Notes: generated by a model from the letters alone, not told the origin. 64,000 nt of DNA from DTYU01 sp040757355 (GCA_040757355.1 JBFLWY010000007.1:1-64000); one strand, 5' to 3'. Counted from the stretch's first letter, positions 33,640 through 41,057 are shown. A program made the numbers and translations.

Positions 33640-35031
33640 TCATTCCTCATCTTCGGTCCTGTTTAGCCTCTGCGTTTGCAGCCGGCAAAATAATGCCGCC
33701 AGTAAGGCCAAAGCGAGGAAAGACGGAATTATCAAAATCCTCGGCAGAAGGAACCAGAGGATCATATACACTGAAGAAATTACAAGGGACATCAGCATGA
33801 GGGGAAAGGCAACCTTCATGAATCCTGTGAAGGTGATGTAAATGCCGCGTTTTTCCGCTATTCCGGCAACGATCACATTTGCCGAGGCTCCGATAATGGT
33901 CCCGTTTCCGCCCAAGCAGGCGCCGAGGGAGAGACACCACCAGAGGAAATCCTGCTCGTTTACCGACATTTGAGCCAACTCTCCCAACTCTTTAAGAAGA
34001 GGGATCATTGTGGCCACAAACGGTATATTGTCCACAAAGGAAGAAGCCAGTGCGGAAACCCACATAACCAGCATGCCGCTCAGGATCATCTGCCCTCCGG
34101 TCAATTCAAGGCTGAGTTTCGCAAGTGCCGAAATGATTCCGACTTCTTCAAGGGCGCCGACGATGATAAACAAGCCGACGAAGAAGAAGATTGCCGGCCA
34201 TTCCACAAAAGAGATAGGTTCCTCTGGGTCGGTGCGGGTAATCACCAGGAGGAGCGCAGCGCCGCTTAATGCGATTACGCTCGATTCAAGGTGCAGGTAC
34301 TGGTGCAGCAAGAACCCCACTATGACCAGGCCGAGGACAATAATGGATTTGCGCAAAAGATTAAGGTTTTTAAGCTCGGCCCTGGCGTCAAGTTCCAGGA
34401 TACCGTTGCGACGATCATTGGAGAGTAGCAACCCTTTTCGGTAGATAAGCTGCAGGATAAAAACGGTTAGCATGTGAATCAGAATGACTACGGGAGTGAG
34501 ATTGATGACAAAGTCCATAAAGCCGAGGTGGGAAGCACTACCGATCATAATATTCGGAGGATCGCCGATGAGGGTAGCGGTCCCGCCGATGTTGGAGGTT
34601 AAGATTTCAGCTACTAGAAAAGGGAGGGGGTTAAGCTTAAGTTTATTGGCAATGGCGAAGGTTACGGGAACAATCAGCAGTACAGTGGTGACGTTATCAA
34701 GCACGGATGAAAGTATCGCCGTCACCCCGCCGAGGGAGGCCAAGATAGCCAGCGGGTATCCACCGGCCGCCTGCGCTGCTTTGATTGCCAGGAATTCAAA
34801 AACCCCTGTTTCCCGGGTTAAACCTACGATAATCATCATACCTACGAGTAATCCGATGGTATTCCAATCAATTGAGGCTACTGCTTTTTCCGGCGGCGTA
34901 ATCCCCGCTAAAACAACAATGGCGGCCCCTGCAAAAGCAGCCACGGTGCGGTGAAACTTTTCCGAGACGATAATTGAATATGTGACAAGAAAGACAATAA
35001 TCGCAAGATAAACTTGGTAATTACCCGGCAA
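33640..35031 (-). CDS. ArsB/NhaD-type ion transporter, first paralogue
   Basis: The 463-residue protein has about 11-12 membrane helices and the two-repeat layout of the ion transporter superfamily. Conserved stretches are IDWNTIGLLVGMMIIVGLTR, SNIGGTATLIGDPPNIMIG, FVDNIPFVATMIPL and GACLGGNGTIIGASANVIVA. These fit the ArsB/NhaD/P-protein group, so the substrate could be an anion such as arsenite, or Na+/H+. No ars genes are nearby. The start is TTG after AGAGGAGCGAAATCA. A clear paralogue lies at 44357-45655 on the other strand. Confidence 0.82.
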   Translation of the reverse strand: MPGNYQVYLAIIVFLVTYSIIVSEKFHRTVAAFAGAAIVVLAGITPPEKAVASIDWNTIGLLVGMMIIVGLTRETGVFEFLAIKAAQAAGGYPLAILASLGGVTAILSSVLDNVTTVLLIVPVTFAIANKLKLNPLPFLVAEILTSNIGGTATLIGDPPNIMIGSASHLGFMDFVINLTPVVILIHMLTVFILQLIYRKGLLLSNDRRNGILELDARAELKNLNLLRKSIIVLGLVIVGFLLHQYLHLESSVIALSGAALLLVITRTDPEEPISFVEWPAIFFFVGLFIIVGALEEVGIISALAKLSLELTGGQMILSGMLVMWVSALASSFVDNIPFVATMIPLLKELGELAQMSVNEQDFLWWCLSLGACLGGNGTIIGASANVIVAGIAEKRGIYITFTGFMKVAFPLMLMSLVISSVYMILWFLLPRILIIPSFLALALLAALFCRLQTQRLNRTEDEE

Positions 35032-35053
35032 ATGATTTCGCTCCTCTGAAGAT

Positions 35054-35185
35054 CGTTCAACCTTATCCTGCCAAACCTTTAGGGTCCGTTCGACGTTCTA
35101 CGTTCGACGTTTATAAAAGACTAAAGCACAAGAAATTGAATCATTTTCGTTCCCGGTGGCGACGATGAATCGTCGTGAGTGACTC
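35054..35185 (-). repeat. Family B repeat, uninterrupted copy B4
   Basis: Read on the minus strand it runs from GGAGTCACTCACGACGATTC through GTCGCCACCGGGAACGAAAA and TCTTTTATAAACGTCG to ACGTCGAACGGACCC, ending in AGGATAAGGTTGAACG. It has no family A insert at either of the two sites used elsewhere. It therefore defines the full B sequence of about 130 bp. Confidence 0.75.
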
Positions 35186-35316
35186 CTTAGTTTTACCTTT
35201 ATATATTAAACCTGTTTAATGCGCCATAGGCAAGTGAAGATGTCATCTTTTACTTCAAATTCCCGCGCTGTAAAACGCGTTGTAAAAAATTATTGAAGAA
35301 TGTCGGAATATAGGGC

Positions 35317-35342
35317 TAAATTTCTAACTGTTTGACCGATAT
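35317..35342 (+). promoter_or_regulatory. Sigma-28 (FliA/SigD) type promoter ahead of the HD-GYP gene
   Basis: TAAA (35317-35320), a 14-nt spacer, and ACCGATAT (35335-35342) match the SigD consensus TAAA-N15-GCCGATAT at 11 of 12 box positions. The gene start is 36 nt downstream. A TTGACC at 35332 has no partner -10 at normal spacing. It is the only convincing sigma-28 type site I found in the window. Confidence 0.72.
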
Positions 35343-35377
35343 ATGTTATATAGGCTTTATAAACCGGAGGACTGATT

Positions 35378-36493
35378 TTGCGCAAGATTCATGTCAGTAT
35401 TTTGCAGCCCGGCATGCGGGTCGGGCGTGCACTTTACAATTCGTCGGGGCAATTGCTTCTTAGTGCGGGTACAGTCTTGACCCGAAAATCTATCGCGCGT
35501 TTGGAAATGGCGGCTGTTCCCGCTGTTTACGTTGATGACGGATTCTTGAAAGACCCTGCAATTGTCGATGTGGTTTCGGAAGAGATCAGGGTGCAGGCTG
35601 TACGGCAGGTCCGGGAGCTTCTGGTGGACGCTGCGGTTACCGGGACCGGCCGGGCGGTCATCCGAATTTATGAGATGACCAAAACTGTCAACGAGATTAT
35701 TGATCAGTTATTAAAAAATCCGGATCTGGTCTTCAACCTTATTGACATCCGTACCATAGACGATTACACCTTCGGCCATTCCGTAAACGTCTGCGTACTT
35801 TCTCTTCTTACCGGGATCTCTTTAGGCTATGAGCGGGCCGATCTTTTCACTTTAGGGATGGGTGCTTTGCTCCATGATATCGGAAAAGCGGTGATACCGG
35901 ATACGATTCTAAATAAACCCGACAAACTTACCCCGGAAGAGTTTGCCCTGGTGCGTGAACATCCCGAGCGTGGCTTCAGAATGCTGTTGCAGGTTCCTGA
36001 AGTGAGCGCGACTTCGGCTTGCATAGCCCTTCAGCACCATGAACGTTTCCAGGGGCAGGGTTACCCCCGAGGGTTAAAGGGGGGCGAAATCCACGAGTTT
36101 GCCGTTATCTGCGGTGTTGCCGACGTATTTGATGCCCTGGTGGCAGACAGGGTTTACCGCAAAGCTTATCCGGTGCACGAAGCTTATGAACTAATCGCCG
36201 GTTCGGGGAATTTTCTATTTGATTACCGTATCGTGCAGGCCTTCTTGCAGAATGTTGCGGCATATCCGGTGGGAACGCTGGTTCGCCTCTCAACCGGACA
36301 AATCGGGGTGGTTGTCGAGACGCAGCGGGGCCTGACGCTTTACCCCAAAGTTCGAATACTCTTTGACGGCCAAGGTTCAGCGTGTGAACCATACGAAATA
36401 GATCTCTGGAAGGAACGGCAGGTGCTCGTCTCAAGGGTGATAACCGGGGATCTAAACACAGAGCGCATCGAGAAAGAGTTGCTGGATTCTTAA
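35378..36493 (+). CDS. HD-GYP domain protein, likely c-di-GMP phosphodiesterase
   Basis: The 371-residue protein has an N-terminal region with ILQPGMRVGRALYNSSGQLL, common ahead of HD-GYP domains. The HD-GYP domain follows: HSVNVCVLSLLTG, the HD pair at H166-D167 in LLHDIGKAVIPD, LQHHERFQGQGYPRGLKGGE with the GYP triad, and VADVFDALVADRVYRKAYP. All expected metal ligands appear present, so hydrolysis of c-di-GMP is likely. The start is TTG after CCGGAGGACTGATT. The upstream sigma-28 type site suggests co-expression with motility genes, which fits the PilZ brake at 20977. Confidence 0.9.
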   Translation: MRKIHVSILQPGMRVGRALYNSSGQLLLSAGTVLTRKSIARLEMAAVPAVYVDDGFLKDPAIVDVVSEEIRVQAVRQVRELLVDAAVTGTGRAVIRIYEMTKTVNEIIDQLLKNPDLVFNLIDIRTIDDYTFGHSVNVCVLSLLTGISLGYERADLFTLGMGALLHDIGKAVIPDTILNKPDKLTPEEFALVREHPERGFRMLLQVPEVSATSACIALQHHERFQGQGYPRGLKGGEIHEFAVICGVADVFDALVADRVYRKAYPVHEAYELIAGSGNFLFDYRIVQAFLQNVAAYPVGTLVRLSTGQIGVVVETQRGLTLYPKVRILFDGQGSACEPYEIDLWKERQVLVSRVITGDLNTERIEKELLDS

Positions 36494-36594
36494 AAGCCAA
36501 GCTCACCGCAGTCATAAGTGGTAGTATTACCCATTCATCTGGTCACTTATAAAACATAGTTCGTAAACTGCCTTCCGGCAATGACAGAAAATAG

Positions 36595-36623
36595 TTGACA
36601 GCAGGGGTTGCTTGTGCTAAATT
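36595..36623 (+). promoter_or_regulatory. Promoter of the rpmG-secE-nusG operon
   Basis: A perfect TTGACA (36595-36600) and TAAATT (36618-36623) are spaced 17 nt apart. A TGN extension (TGC, 36615-36617) makes an extended -10. rpmG starts 65 nt downstream. Confidence 0.85.
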
Positions 36624-36688
36624 ACTAAAGGCGTGGTTTGTAATCTATGACGCGTCTTTTTTTTACTTTTTGACAAGGCGGTGTTCAC

Positions 36689-36838
36689 ATGCGAGTCATT
36701 ATTACGCTTGCCTGTACACAGTGCAAACGGCGTAACTATACTACGACCAAGAACAAGAAGAACGATCCGGGAAGGATCGAGTTCAAAAAGTACTGCCGGT
36801 GGTGCGGAACTCATACCCCGCACAAAGAGACAAAGTAG
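36689..36838 (+). CDS. rpmG: 50S ribosomal protein L33
   Basis: The 49-residue protein begins MRVIITLACTQCKRRNYTTT and ends RWCGTHTPHKETK. It has two CxxC pairs (CTQC and CRWC), the zinc-binding form of L33. It lies just ahead of secE and nusG, the usual Firmicutes place. The ATG follows ACAAGGCGGTGTTCAC. It is too short to stand out by length alone but is unmistakable in sequence. Confidence 0.97.
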   Translation: MRVIITLACTQCKRRNYTTTKNKKNDPGRIEFKKYCRWCGTHTPHKETK

Positions 36839-36857
36839 CTTGGTGAGGGTGAAATAG

Positions 36858-37241
36858 ATGGCCGTCATAAAGACCGGTAAGGAAAGAAAAGGGCGTAGCG
36901 CGGTGCAAAAGGCCACAGGACCCCAAAAGAATGCCAAGGTGAAGCAAACGAAAAAATCCCCGGACGGCCCGGTGCAAAAAGAGTCCGGCTTAAAACCGGT
37001 CCGGCAGGAAGCTGCTAAGCGCGAGGCTGTTAAAAAGCGTTCGAATGTTAAAGAACAGGCAAAAATTGTCCGGCAATTTTTTTCAGGGACATGGCAGGAG
37101 TTGAAAAAGGTACACTGGCCGACGCGGCGGGAGGTGGCAGTCTATACGGGCGTAGTGCTTGCAGTGGTAACTGTGGTGATGGTTATTATTTGGATTGCCG
37201 ACTCGATTTTCAGCCAGATATTGAGGCTGATCATCGCATAG
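36858..37241 (+). CDS. secE: Preprotein translocase subunit SecE with long basic N-terminus
   Basis: The C-terminal 60 residues are a standard single-span SecE (FFSGTWQELKKVHWPTRREV, then AVYTGVVLAVVTVVMVIIWI). SecE clamps the SecY channel. About 65 residues of Lys/Gln-rich, low-complexity sequence precede it, so the protein has 127 residues against the 60-70 usual for short SecE. The ATG at 36858 has TTGGTGAGGGTGAAATAG upstream. No internal start fits better. It lies between rpmG and nusG. Confidence 0.93.
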   Translation: MAVIKTGKERKGRSAVQKATGPQKNAKVKQTKKSPDGPVQKESGLKPVRQEAAKREAVKKRSNVKEQAKIVRQFFSGTWQELKKVHWPTRREVAVYTGVVLAVVTVVMVIIWIADSIFSQILRLIIA

Positions 37242-37287
37242 GTCCCGCTCCGGATATAGGGCAAGGGTCTACCTGTGAATGTTCGTT

Positions 37288-37319
37288 AAGGAGGTGAGGG
37301 AGGCGGTTGCCTCCCTGCC
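37288..37319 (+). promoter_or_regulatory. nusG initiation region: hairpin between Shine-Dalgarno and start codon
   Basis: AAGGAGGTGA (37288-37297) is a near-perfect Shine-Dalgarno but lies about 22 nt before the GTG start. The space is filled by a perfect 7-bp hairpin, GGGAGGC (37298-37304), loop GGTT, GCCTCCC (37309-37315). Folding would bring the site to normal distance. No in-frame start codon exists between the site and GTG 37320 because a TAA lies at 37287. Confidence 0.7.
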
Positions 37320-37847
37320 GTGAATAAACAGTGGTACGTTGTGCATACTTACTCCGGCTACGAGAACAAGGTCAAGGCCAACCTGGAAAAGCGGATCGCC
37401 TCAATGAATATGGAGGACAAGATTTTCCGCATTGTTGTGCCTGAGGAAGATGAAGTTGAAATAAAAGACGGTAAAAAGAAGATCTCAAAGCGGAAAATAT
37501 TTCCCGGTTATGTCCTGGTTGAGATGGACATGACTGACGAGTCCTGGTACGTGGTTCGGAATACGCCGGGGGTCACTGGTTTTGTGGGAAGCGGAAACAA
37601 ACCGGTACCGTTGACGGAGCCCGAAGCAGAGTTAATCCTGAAGCAGGCCCAGGGAGAAATTCCGCGAGTACGGATAGATCTGACGCCCGGGGAAAAGATC
37701 AGGGTGACTTCCGGGCCGTTCCAGAATTTTATCGGCGTTATCGAGGAGATAAATACCGAAAAAGCCAAACTGCGGGTAATGATCTCCATGTTTGGTCGGG
37801 AGACACCGATAGAACTTGACTATTCCCAGGTAGAGAAGATAATCTAA
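37320..37847 (+). CDS. nusG: Transcription termination/antitermination factor NusG
   Basis: NusG (175 residues) binds RNA polymerase and affects pausing, termination and ribosome coupling. The NGN domain reads QWYVVHTYSGYENKVKANLE, FPGYVLVEMDMTDESWYVVR and TPGVTGFVGS. The C-terminal KOW domain reads GEKIRVTSGPFQNFIGVIEE. The start is GTG, and the first codon is fixed by an upstream stop. Its initiation region holds an unusual hairpin. rplK follows in 18 nt. Confidence 0.97.
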   Translation: MNKQWYVVHTYSGYENKVKANLEKRIASMNMEDKIFRIVVPEEDEVEIKDGKKKISKRKIFPGYVLVEMDMTDESWYVVRNTPGVTGFVGSGNKPVPLTEPEAELILKQAQGEIPRVRIDLTPGEKIRVTSGPFQNFIGVIEEINTEKAKLRVMISMFGRETPIELDYSQVEKII

Positions 37848-37865
37848 GCGGGGGGTGAAGCAGAA

Positions 37866-38294
37866 TTGGCAAAGAAGGTTCAGGCAATAGTAAAGCTCCA
37901 GATTCCGGCAGGGAAAGCCACTCCGGCACCGCCCGTTGGACCGGCCTTAGGCCAGCACGGGGTTAACATTATGGCTTTTGTTAAGGAGTATAACGAGCGT
38001 ACAGCAGCCCAGGCCGGATTAATAATTCCGGTTGAGATAACGGTCTACGAGGACCGGTCTTTCAGTTTCGTTTGCAAGACGCCGCCGGCAGCGGTGCTCT
38101 TGAAGAAGGCGGCGGGCATCGAGACAGCCTCCGGGGAGCCTAATAAAAAAAAGGTAGGTAAGGTTACCCGGTCAAAGGTGCGTGAAATCGCGGAACTAAA
38201 GATGTCTGATCTGAATGCGGCCTCGGTCGAAGCGGCGATGCGTATGGTTGAGGGTACTGCCAGGAGTATGGGTATCGAGGTTGTTGAAGGCTAA
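37866..38294 (+). CDS. rplK: 50S ribosomal protein L11
   Basis: L11 (142 residues) forms part of the GTPase-associated centre on 23S rRNA. The N-terminal domain reads AIVKLQIPAGKATPAPPVGP and ALGQHGVNIMAF. The RNA-binding C-terminal domain contains KVGKVTRSKVREIAELKMSD. The start is TTG after GCGGGGGGTGAAGCAGAA. It sits in the standard nusG-rplK-rplA order. Confidence 0.97.
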   Translation: MAKKVQAIVKLQIPAGKATPAPPVGPALGQHGVNIMAFVKEYNERTAAQAGLIIPVEITVYEDRSFSFVCKTPPAAVLLKKAAGIETASGEPNKKKVGKVTRSKVREIAELKMSDLNAASVEAAMRMVEGTARSMGIEVVEG

Positions 38295-38363
38295 CCGTGA
38301 AGGTTTAATATGGAATTTTATGTGGGAGGAGATCAACTCCGATCACCACAAGGAGGAATTGGC

Positions 38364-39056
38364 TTGCCAAGACACGGAAAGAAGCATCAGGAAGCTGAAA
38401 AGCAGGTGGACAGAACCAAGCTTTACGATCCCCTGGAAGCGATCGAGCTGCTGAAGAAGATTGCACCGGCCAAATTTGACGAGACGGTTGAAGCGGCGGT
38501 GAAATTGGGTGTGGACCCGCGTCATGCCGACCAGCAGGTCCGCGGTGCGGTGGTGTTGCCGCATGGAACAGGTAAGACCCGGCGGGTGGTAGTCTTCGCA
38601 CGCGGCGAAAAGATAAAAGAAGCGGAGGCTGCGGGTGCGGATTTCGTCGGGGCGGAAGACCTTATTGCCCGCGTGCAGGAAGGGTGGCTTGACTTCGATG
38701 TGGCTATCGCCACGCCTGATGTGATGGGGATGGTCGGTAAAGTCGGGCGTATTTTGGGTCCTCGCGGTCTGATGCCGAACCCCAAGACGGGGACGGTTAC
38801 GTTTGACATAGCGCGCGCCGTCGCCGAGGTAAAGGCCGGCAAGATCGAGTACAGGGTTGACAAGGCGGGAAACATTCACGCCCCAATCGGCAAAGTGTCT
38901 TTCGATGCCGAGAAGCTGGTTGAAAACCTGCGGACCTTGGTCGAGGCGCTGGTACGTGCAAAACCGGCGGCGGCGAAAGGACAGTATTTAAAGGGTATCA
39001 GTGTCTCCTCGACGATGGGGCCCGGGATAAGAGTTAATGTTTTGAAGGTTTCCTGA
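38364..39056 (+). CDS. rplA: 50S ribosomal protein L1
   Basis: L1 (230 residues) binds 23S rRNA at the L1 stalk and usually represses its own operon. Motifs include HGKKHQEAEKQVDRTKLYDP, FDETVEAAVKLGVDPRHADQ, PHGTGKTRRVVVFARGEK and LGPRGLMPNPKTGTV. I chose TTG 38364 because AAGGAGG lies eight bases ahead. An in-frame start 54 nt upstream would add residues not seen in L1. A 720-nt gap to rplJ follows. Confidence 0.96.
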   Translation: MPRHGKKHQEAEKQVDRTKLYDPLEAIELLKKIAPAKFDETVEAAVKLGVDPRHADQQVRGAVVLPHGTGKTRRVVVFARGEKIKEAEAAGADFVGAEDLIARVQEGWLDFDVAIATPDVMGMVGKVGRILGPRGLMPNPKTGTVTFDIARAVAEVKAGKIEYRVDKAGNIHAPIGKVSFDAEKLVENLRTLVEALVRAKPAAAKGQYLKGISVSSTMGPGIRVNVLKVS

Positions 39057-39192
39057 ACCAAAGAGTCTTTAAGGTGAAAAATACCGCTATTGCGGTCAAA
39101 AGTAGCACGGGCTGCGCGGAGGAGAGAGTTCAAAATCTGGAAGGTTTAAGGTCATAGTCCAACCTCCAACCTCCGGCATCCACATCTCAACG
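39057..39192 (+). other. Intergenic stretch between rplA and the L10 leader
   Basis: No gene is visible. The stretch contains a run of TCCAACCTCC repeats near 39160. A separate promoter for rplJL would be expected around here if it exists, but I see no clear -35/-10 pair. Confidence 0.35.
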
Positions 39193-39301
39193 CCGTAGAC
39201 AGTTGGTGTTAATACTTAAAGGCCGGGTGCTGCCGCCGCCAACCGAGGCTGGGTAGATTTACGGGATCTTCCTATGTCTACGGATCCCGTTTTTTATTTT
39301 T
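39193..39301 (+). promoter_or_regulatory. Ribosomal protein L10 leader with attenuator
   Basis: CCGTAGAC (39193-39200) can pair with GTCTACGG (39276-39283) to close a branched fold. That fold contains AGTTGGTG and CCAACCGAGGCTGGG, as in known L10 (rplJ) leaders. Alternatively ACGGGATC (39261-39268) pairs with GATCCCGT (39283-39290), followed by TTTTTTATTTTT, an intrinsic terminator whose loop holds GTCTACG. The two folds exclude each other, so this is an L10-controlled attenuator by family knowledge. Normally rplJ follows closely; here it starts 476 nt after the T run. Confidence 0.82.
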
Positions 39302-39339
39302 GACTGTGGCTAAGTATTCAGCCTGCCACCCACCTCTTA

Positions 39340-39429
39340 CCCAGCACTCAACCAAGAGATAAAGCTACAGCCTGACACAAAAATGGAGTTGCTTATGAGT
39401 TAGTGTTAACAATTAGGTTGAGTGCTGGG
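39340..39429. repeat. Family A palindromic repeat within D3
   Basis: A 90-bp copy bounded by CCCAGCACTCAACC (39340-39353) and its perfect 14-base complement GGTTGAGTGCTGGG (39416-39429). The interior is diverged from other copies. Confidence 0.8.
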
Positions 39430-39455
39430 CGGCGAGAAACAAGCAGTGCGCGGAA

Positions 39456-39551
39456 CCCAGCACTCAATTCAACTTGGAAAGTAGCAATTTCATGAAAACG
39501 TTAAATGTTGTAAAAACCGCTTGTTTATGCCAGGGCAAGTTTGAGTCTGGG
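39456..39551. repeat. Second, decayed family A repeat within D3
   Basis: It starts with an intact CCCAGCACTCAATTC (39456) and ends with TTTGAGTCTGGG (ending 39551), an altered form of the right end. It is about 96 bp and lies 26 nt after the first copy. Confidence 0.6.
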
Positions 39552-39575
39552 GGCCGGGCCGGAGCGTACTTGATT

Positions 39576-39680
39576 CAGAGGTCGGAAGCCGGAAGTCGGA
39601 GGTCTGAAAAGGGGAAAAAGGGAATTCGCGTAGCGAATTCTACGAGGTCTGATCTCTGACATCCGACGTCTGACTTCTGA
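39576..39680. repeat. Family C heptad palindrome within D3
   Basis: GTCGGAAGCCGGAAGTCGGA and following heptads, a central GAATTCGC-GTA-GCGAATTC hairpin near 39622-39640, then CTGATCTCTGACATCCGACG and TCTGACTTCTGA. It is nearly identical to 12247-12344. Confidence 0.75.
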
Positions 39681-39776
39681 GATTCGCCGTTTATCACCGT
39701 GTCCGACGGGAAGCCTGAATAGTAACGACTGTGGCTCGAAAAGCGAAAGGTTTTTAATTTGCGGAAGGGGGTGAAA

Positions 39777-40310
39777 ATGAGTATGCCGGTACGCGATGAG
39801 AAGAGAGCTGTGGTAGCGGAGCTGAAAGACAAGCTGACGGCGGCTAAGGCGGTTTTCGTGGCTGATTATAAAGGCATCCCCGTGGCAAGATTTACTGAGC
39901 TAAGGCGACGGCTGAGGGAATCAGGCAGCCTTCTTAAGGTCACCAAGAACACCTTGACCATAATCGCCGCAAAAGAGGCCGGCCTTGACAATCTGGTATC
40001 TTATCTTGAGGGACCGGTGGCGTTGACCTTTAGTTTCGACGACCCTGCGGCTACTGCTAAGGTGCTGGTTGATTTTACACGTGAGTTCAAGCTCCTTGAT
40101 GTAAAAGGAGGCGTTCTCAACGGGCGGTCGTTGTCTGCTGCACAGGTCAGGGTTTTGGCAGACCTGCCGCCGTTTGAAGTAATGATTGCAAAGGTGGTTG
40201 GCGGAATCAAGTCGCCGCTTTACGGTCTGGTCAGTGTACTGAACGGACCCATGCGTAACCTTGTGTATGTGCTGGATGCGGTCAGGAGAAAACAGGCCGA
40301 GGCGTCGTAG
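39777..40310 (+). CDS. rplJ: 50S ribosomal protein L10
   Basis: L10 (177 residues) anchors the L7/L12 stalk and binds its own leader. Motifs: EKRAVVAELKDKLTAAKAVF, VADYKGIPVARFTELRRRLR and LKVTKNTLTIIAAKEAG. The C-terminal helix that carries L12 is present. The start is ATG 39777 with GGAAGGGGGTGAAA ahead; a second ATG lies 6 nt further. rplL follows after 44 nt. Confidence 0.96.
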   Translation: MSMPVRDEKRAVVAELKDKLTAAKAVFVADYKGIPVARFTELRRRLRESGSLLKVTKNTLTIIAAKEAGLDNLVSYLEGPVALTFSFDDPAATAKVLVDFTREFKLLDVKGGVLNGRSLSAAQVRVLADLPPFEVMIAKVVGGIKSPLYGLVSVLNGPMRNLVYVLDAVRRKQAEAS

Positions 40311-40354
40311 GTAACTTATTAAAAGCTAAAAAATTTGATTAAGGAGGATTTATT

Positions 40355-40741
40355 GTGTCAAAGACTGCCGAAATCATCGAAACGATAAAGGGGCTCACAG
40401 TGGTGGAGCTTGCTGAGCTTGTAAAGGCCCTGGAGGAGGAGTTCGGGGTCACCGCTGCTGCACCGGTTGCAATGGCAGCCGTTCCGGCAGCGGGAGGGGC
40501 GGCACCGACCGCTCCTGCGGAGGAGGAAAAGACGGAGTTTGACGTAATCCTGTCCGCTGTAGGAGACAAGAAGATCAATGTGATCAAGGTGGTACGGGAA
40601 ATTACCGGATTGGGGCTTAAAGAGGCGAAAGAACTGGTAGATAACGCGCCCAAACCTGTAAAGGAAAAAGTAAACAAGGAAGAGGCAGAGGCGATTAAGG
40701 CTAAACTGGCCGAGGCCGGCGCGACTGTTGAAATAAAGTAG
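40355..40741 (+). CDS. rplL: 50S ribosomal protein L7/L12
   Basis: L7/L12 (128 residues) is the stalk protein that recruits translation factors. It has the N-terminal dimer domain (VVELAELVKALEEEFGVTAA), an Ala-rich hinge, and a C-terminal domain ending KEEAEAIKAKLAEAGATVEI. The GTG start follows AAGGAGGATTTATT. A strong terminator follows. rpoB, its usual neighbour, does not. Confidence 0.97.
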   Translation: MSKTAEIIETIKGLTVVELAELVKALEEEFGVTAAAPVAMAAVPAAGGAAPTAPAEEEKTEFDVILSAVGDKKINVIKVVREITGLGLKEAKELVDNAPKPVKEKVNKEEAEAIKAKLAEAGATVEIK

Positions 40742-40772
40742 TCCCAGTCGATGGTCTGATTTAGAGGAAAAG

Positions 40773-40804
40773 CCCCGTTTTTCGGCATTCAAACGGGGTT
40801 TTTT
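40773..40804 (+). terminator. Terminator after rplL
   Basis: CCCCGTTT (40773-40780) and AAACGGGG (40791-40798) form a perfect 8-bp stem followed by six T residues. It closes the rplJL transcript 32 nt past the stop codon. Confidence 0.93.
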
Positions 40805-40977
40805 GTACGCTGCAGCGTTAATAAAAAATCTCCGGGTACGGATTCTTCTAAGAAGCGCACCTGGTCCGTTAAGAGGCGACACCCATTGGGTAGCGTATGA
40901 TTTTAGTAGGTGACCAGGGGGGATAACAAAGACCTCTAGCGGCTGCTTAAACAAGCTGCCGTTGTTGGCAGTAGGCG
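40805..40977 (+). other. Gap between rplL terminator and rpmE promoter; long-range pairing, no gene
   Basis: No gene and no trace of rpoB is visible. ACGCTGCAGCGT near 40807 is a short palindrome. CCTGGTC near 40861 can pair with GACCAGG near 40912, enclosing CACCCATTGGGTA. That is possibly a structured RNA, but it fits no class I know. Confidence 0.35.
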
Positions 40978-41006
40978 TTGCAGGCAGGTTTCGCCTGTGC
41001 TATAAT
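40978..41006 (+). promoter_or_regulatory. Promoter of rpmE
   Basis: TTGCAG (40978-40983) and a perfect TATAAT (41001-41006) are spaced 17 nt apart, 52 nt before the rpmE start. Confidence 0.75.
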
Positions 41007-41057
41007 ATCATGGGTTTTCGCAAACGGGTTTCGCATTCGAGAAAGGAGTGAGTTGGG

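Larger units (their letters stand above)
39310..39726 (+). mobile_element. Family D element D3 inserted between L10 leader and rplJ, with target duplication
   Basis: The left end CTAAGTATTCAGCCTG (39310-39325) mirrors the right end AAGCCTGAATAGTAAC (39711-39726). The flanking 8-mers are identical: GACTGTGG at 39302-39309 and 39727-39734; the match in fact runs 10 bases. The 417-bp interior holds two family A copies and one family C palindrome and no gene. It matches D2 near 12.2 kb in several interior stretches, including CGGAGCGT and the C element. Confidence 0.8.

Noticed and set aside
35332..35351. Vegetative promoter TTGACC with a TTATAT box ahead of the HD-GYP gene
   Set aside because: The spacing is about 8 nt, far too short. 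The overlapping sigma-28 pattern is a much better fit.
40805..40977. Degenerate rpoB fragment after rplL
   Set aside because: No frame in the region gives RpoB-like sequence, and it is too short to judge as a remnant.
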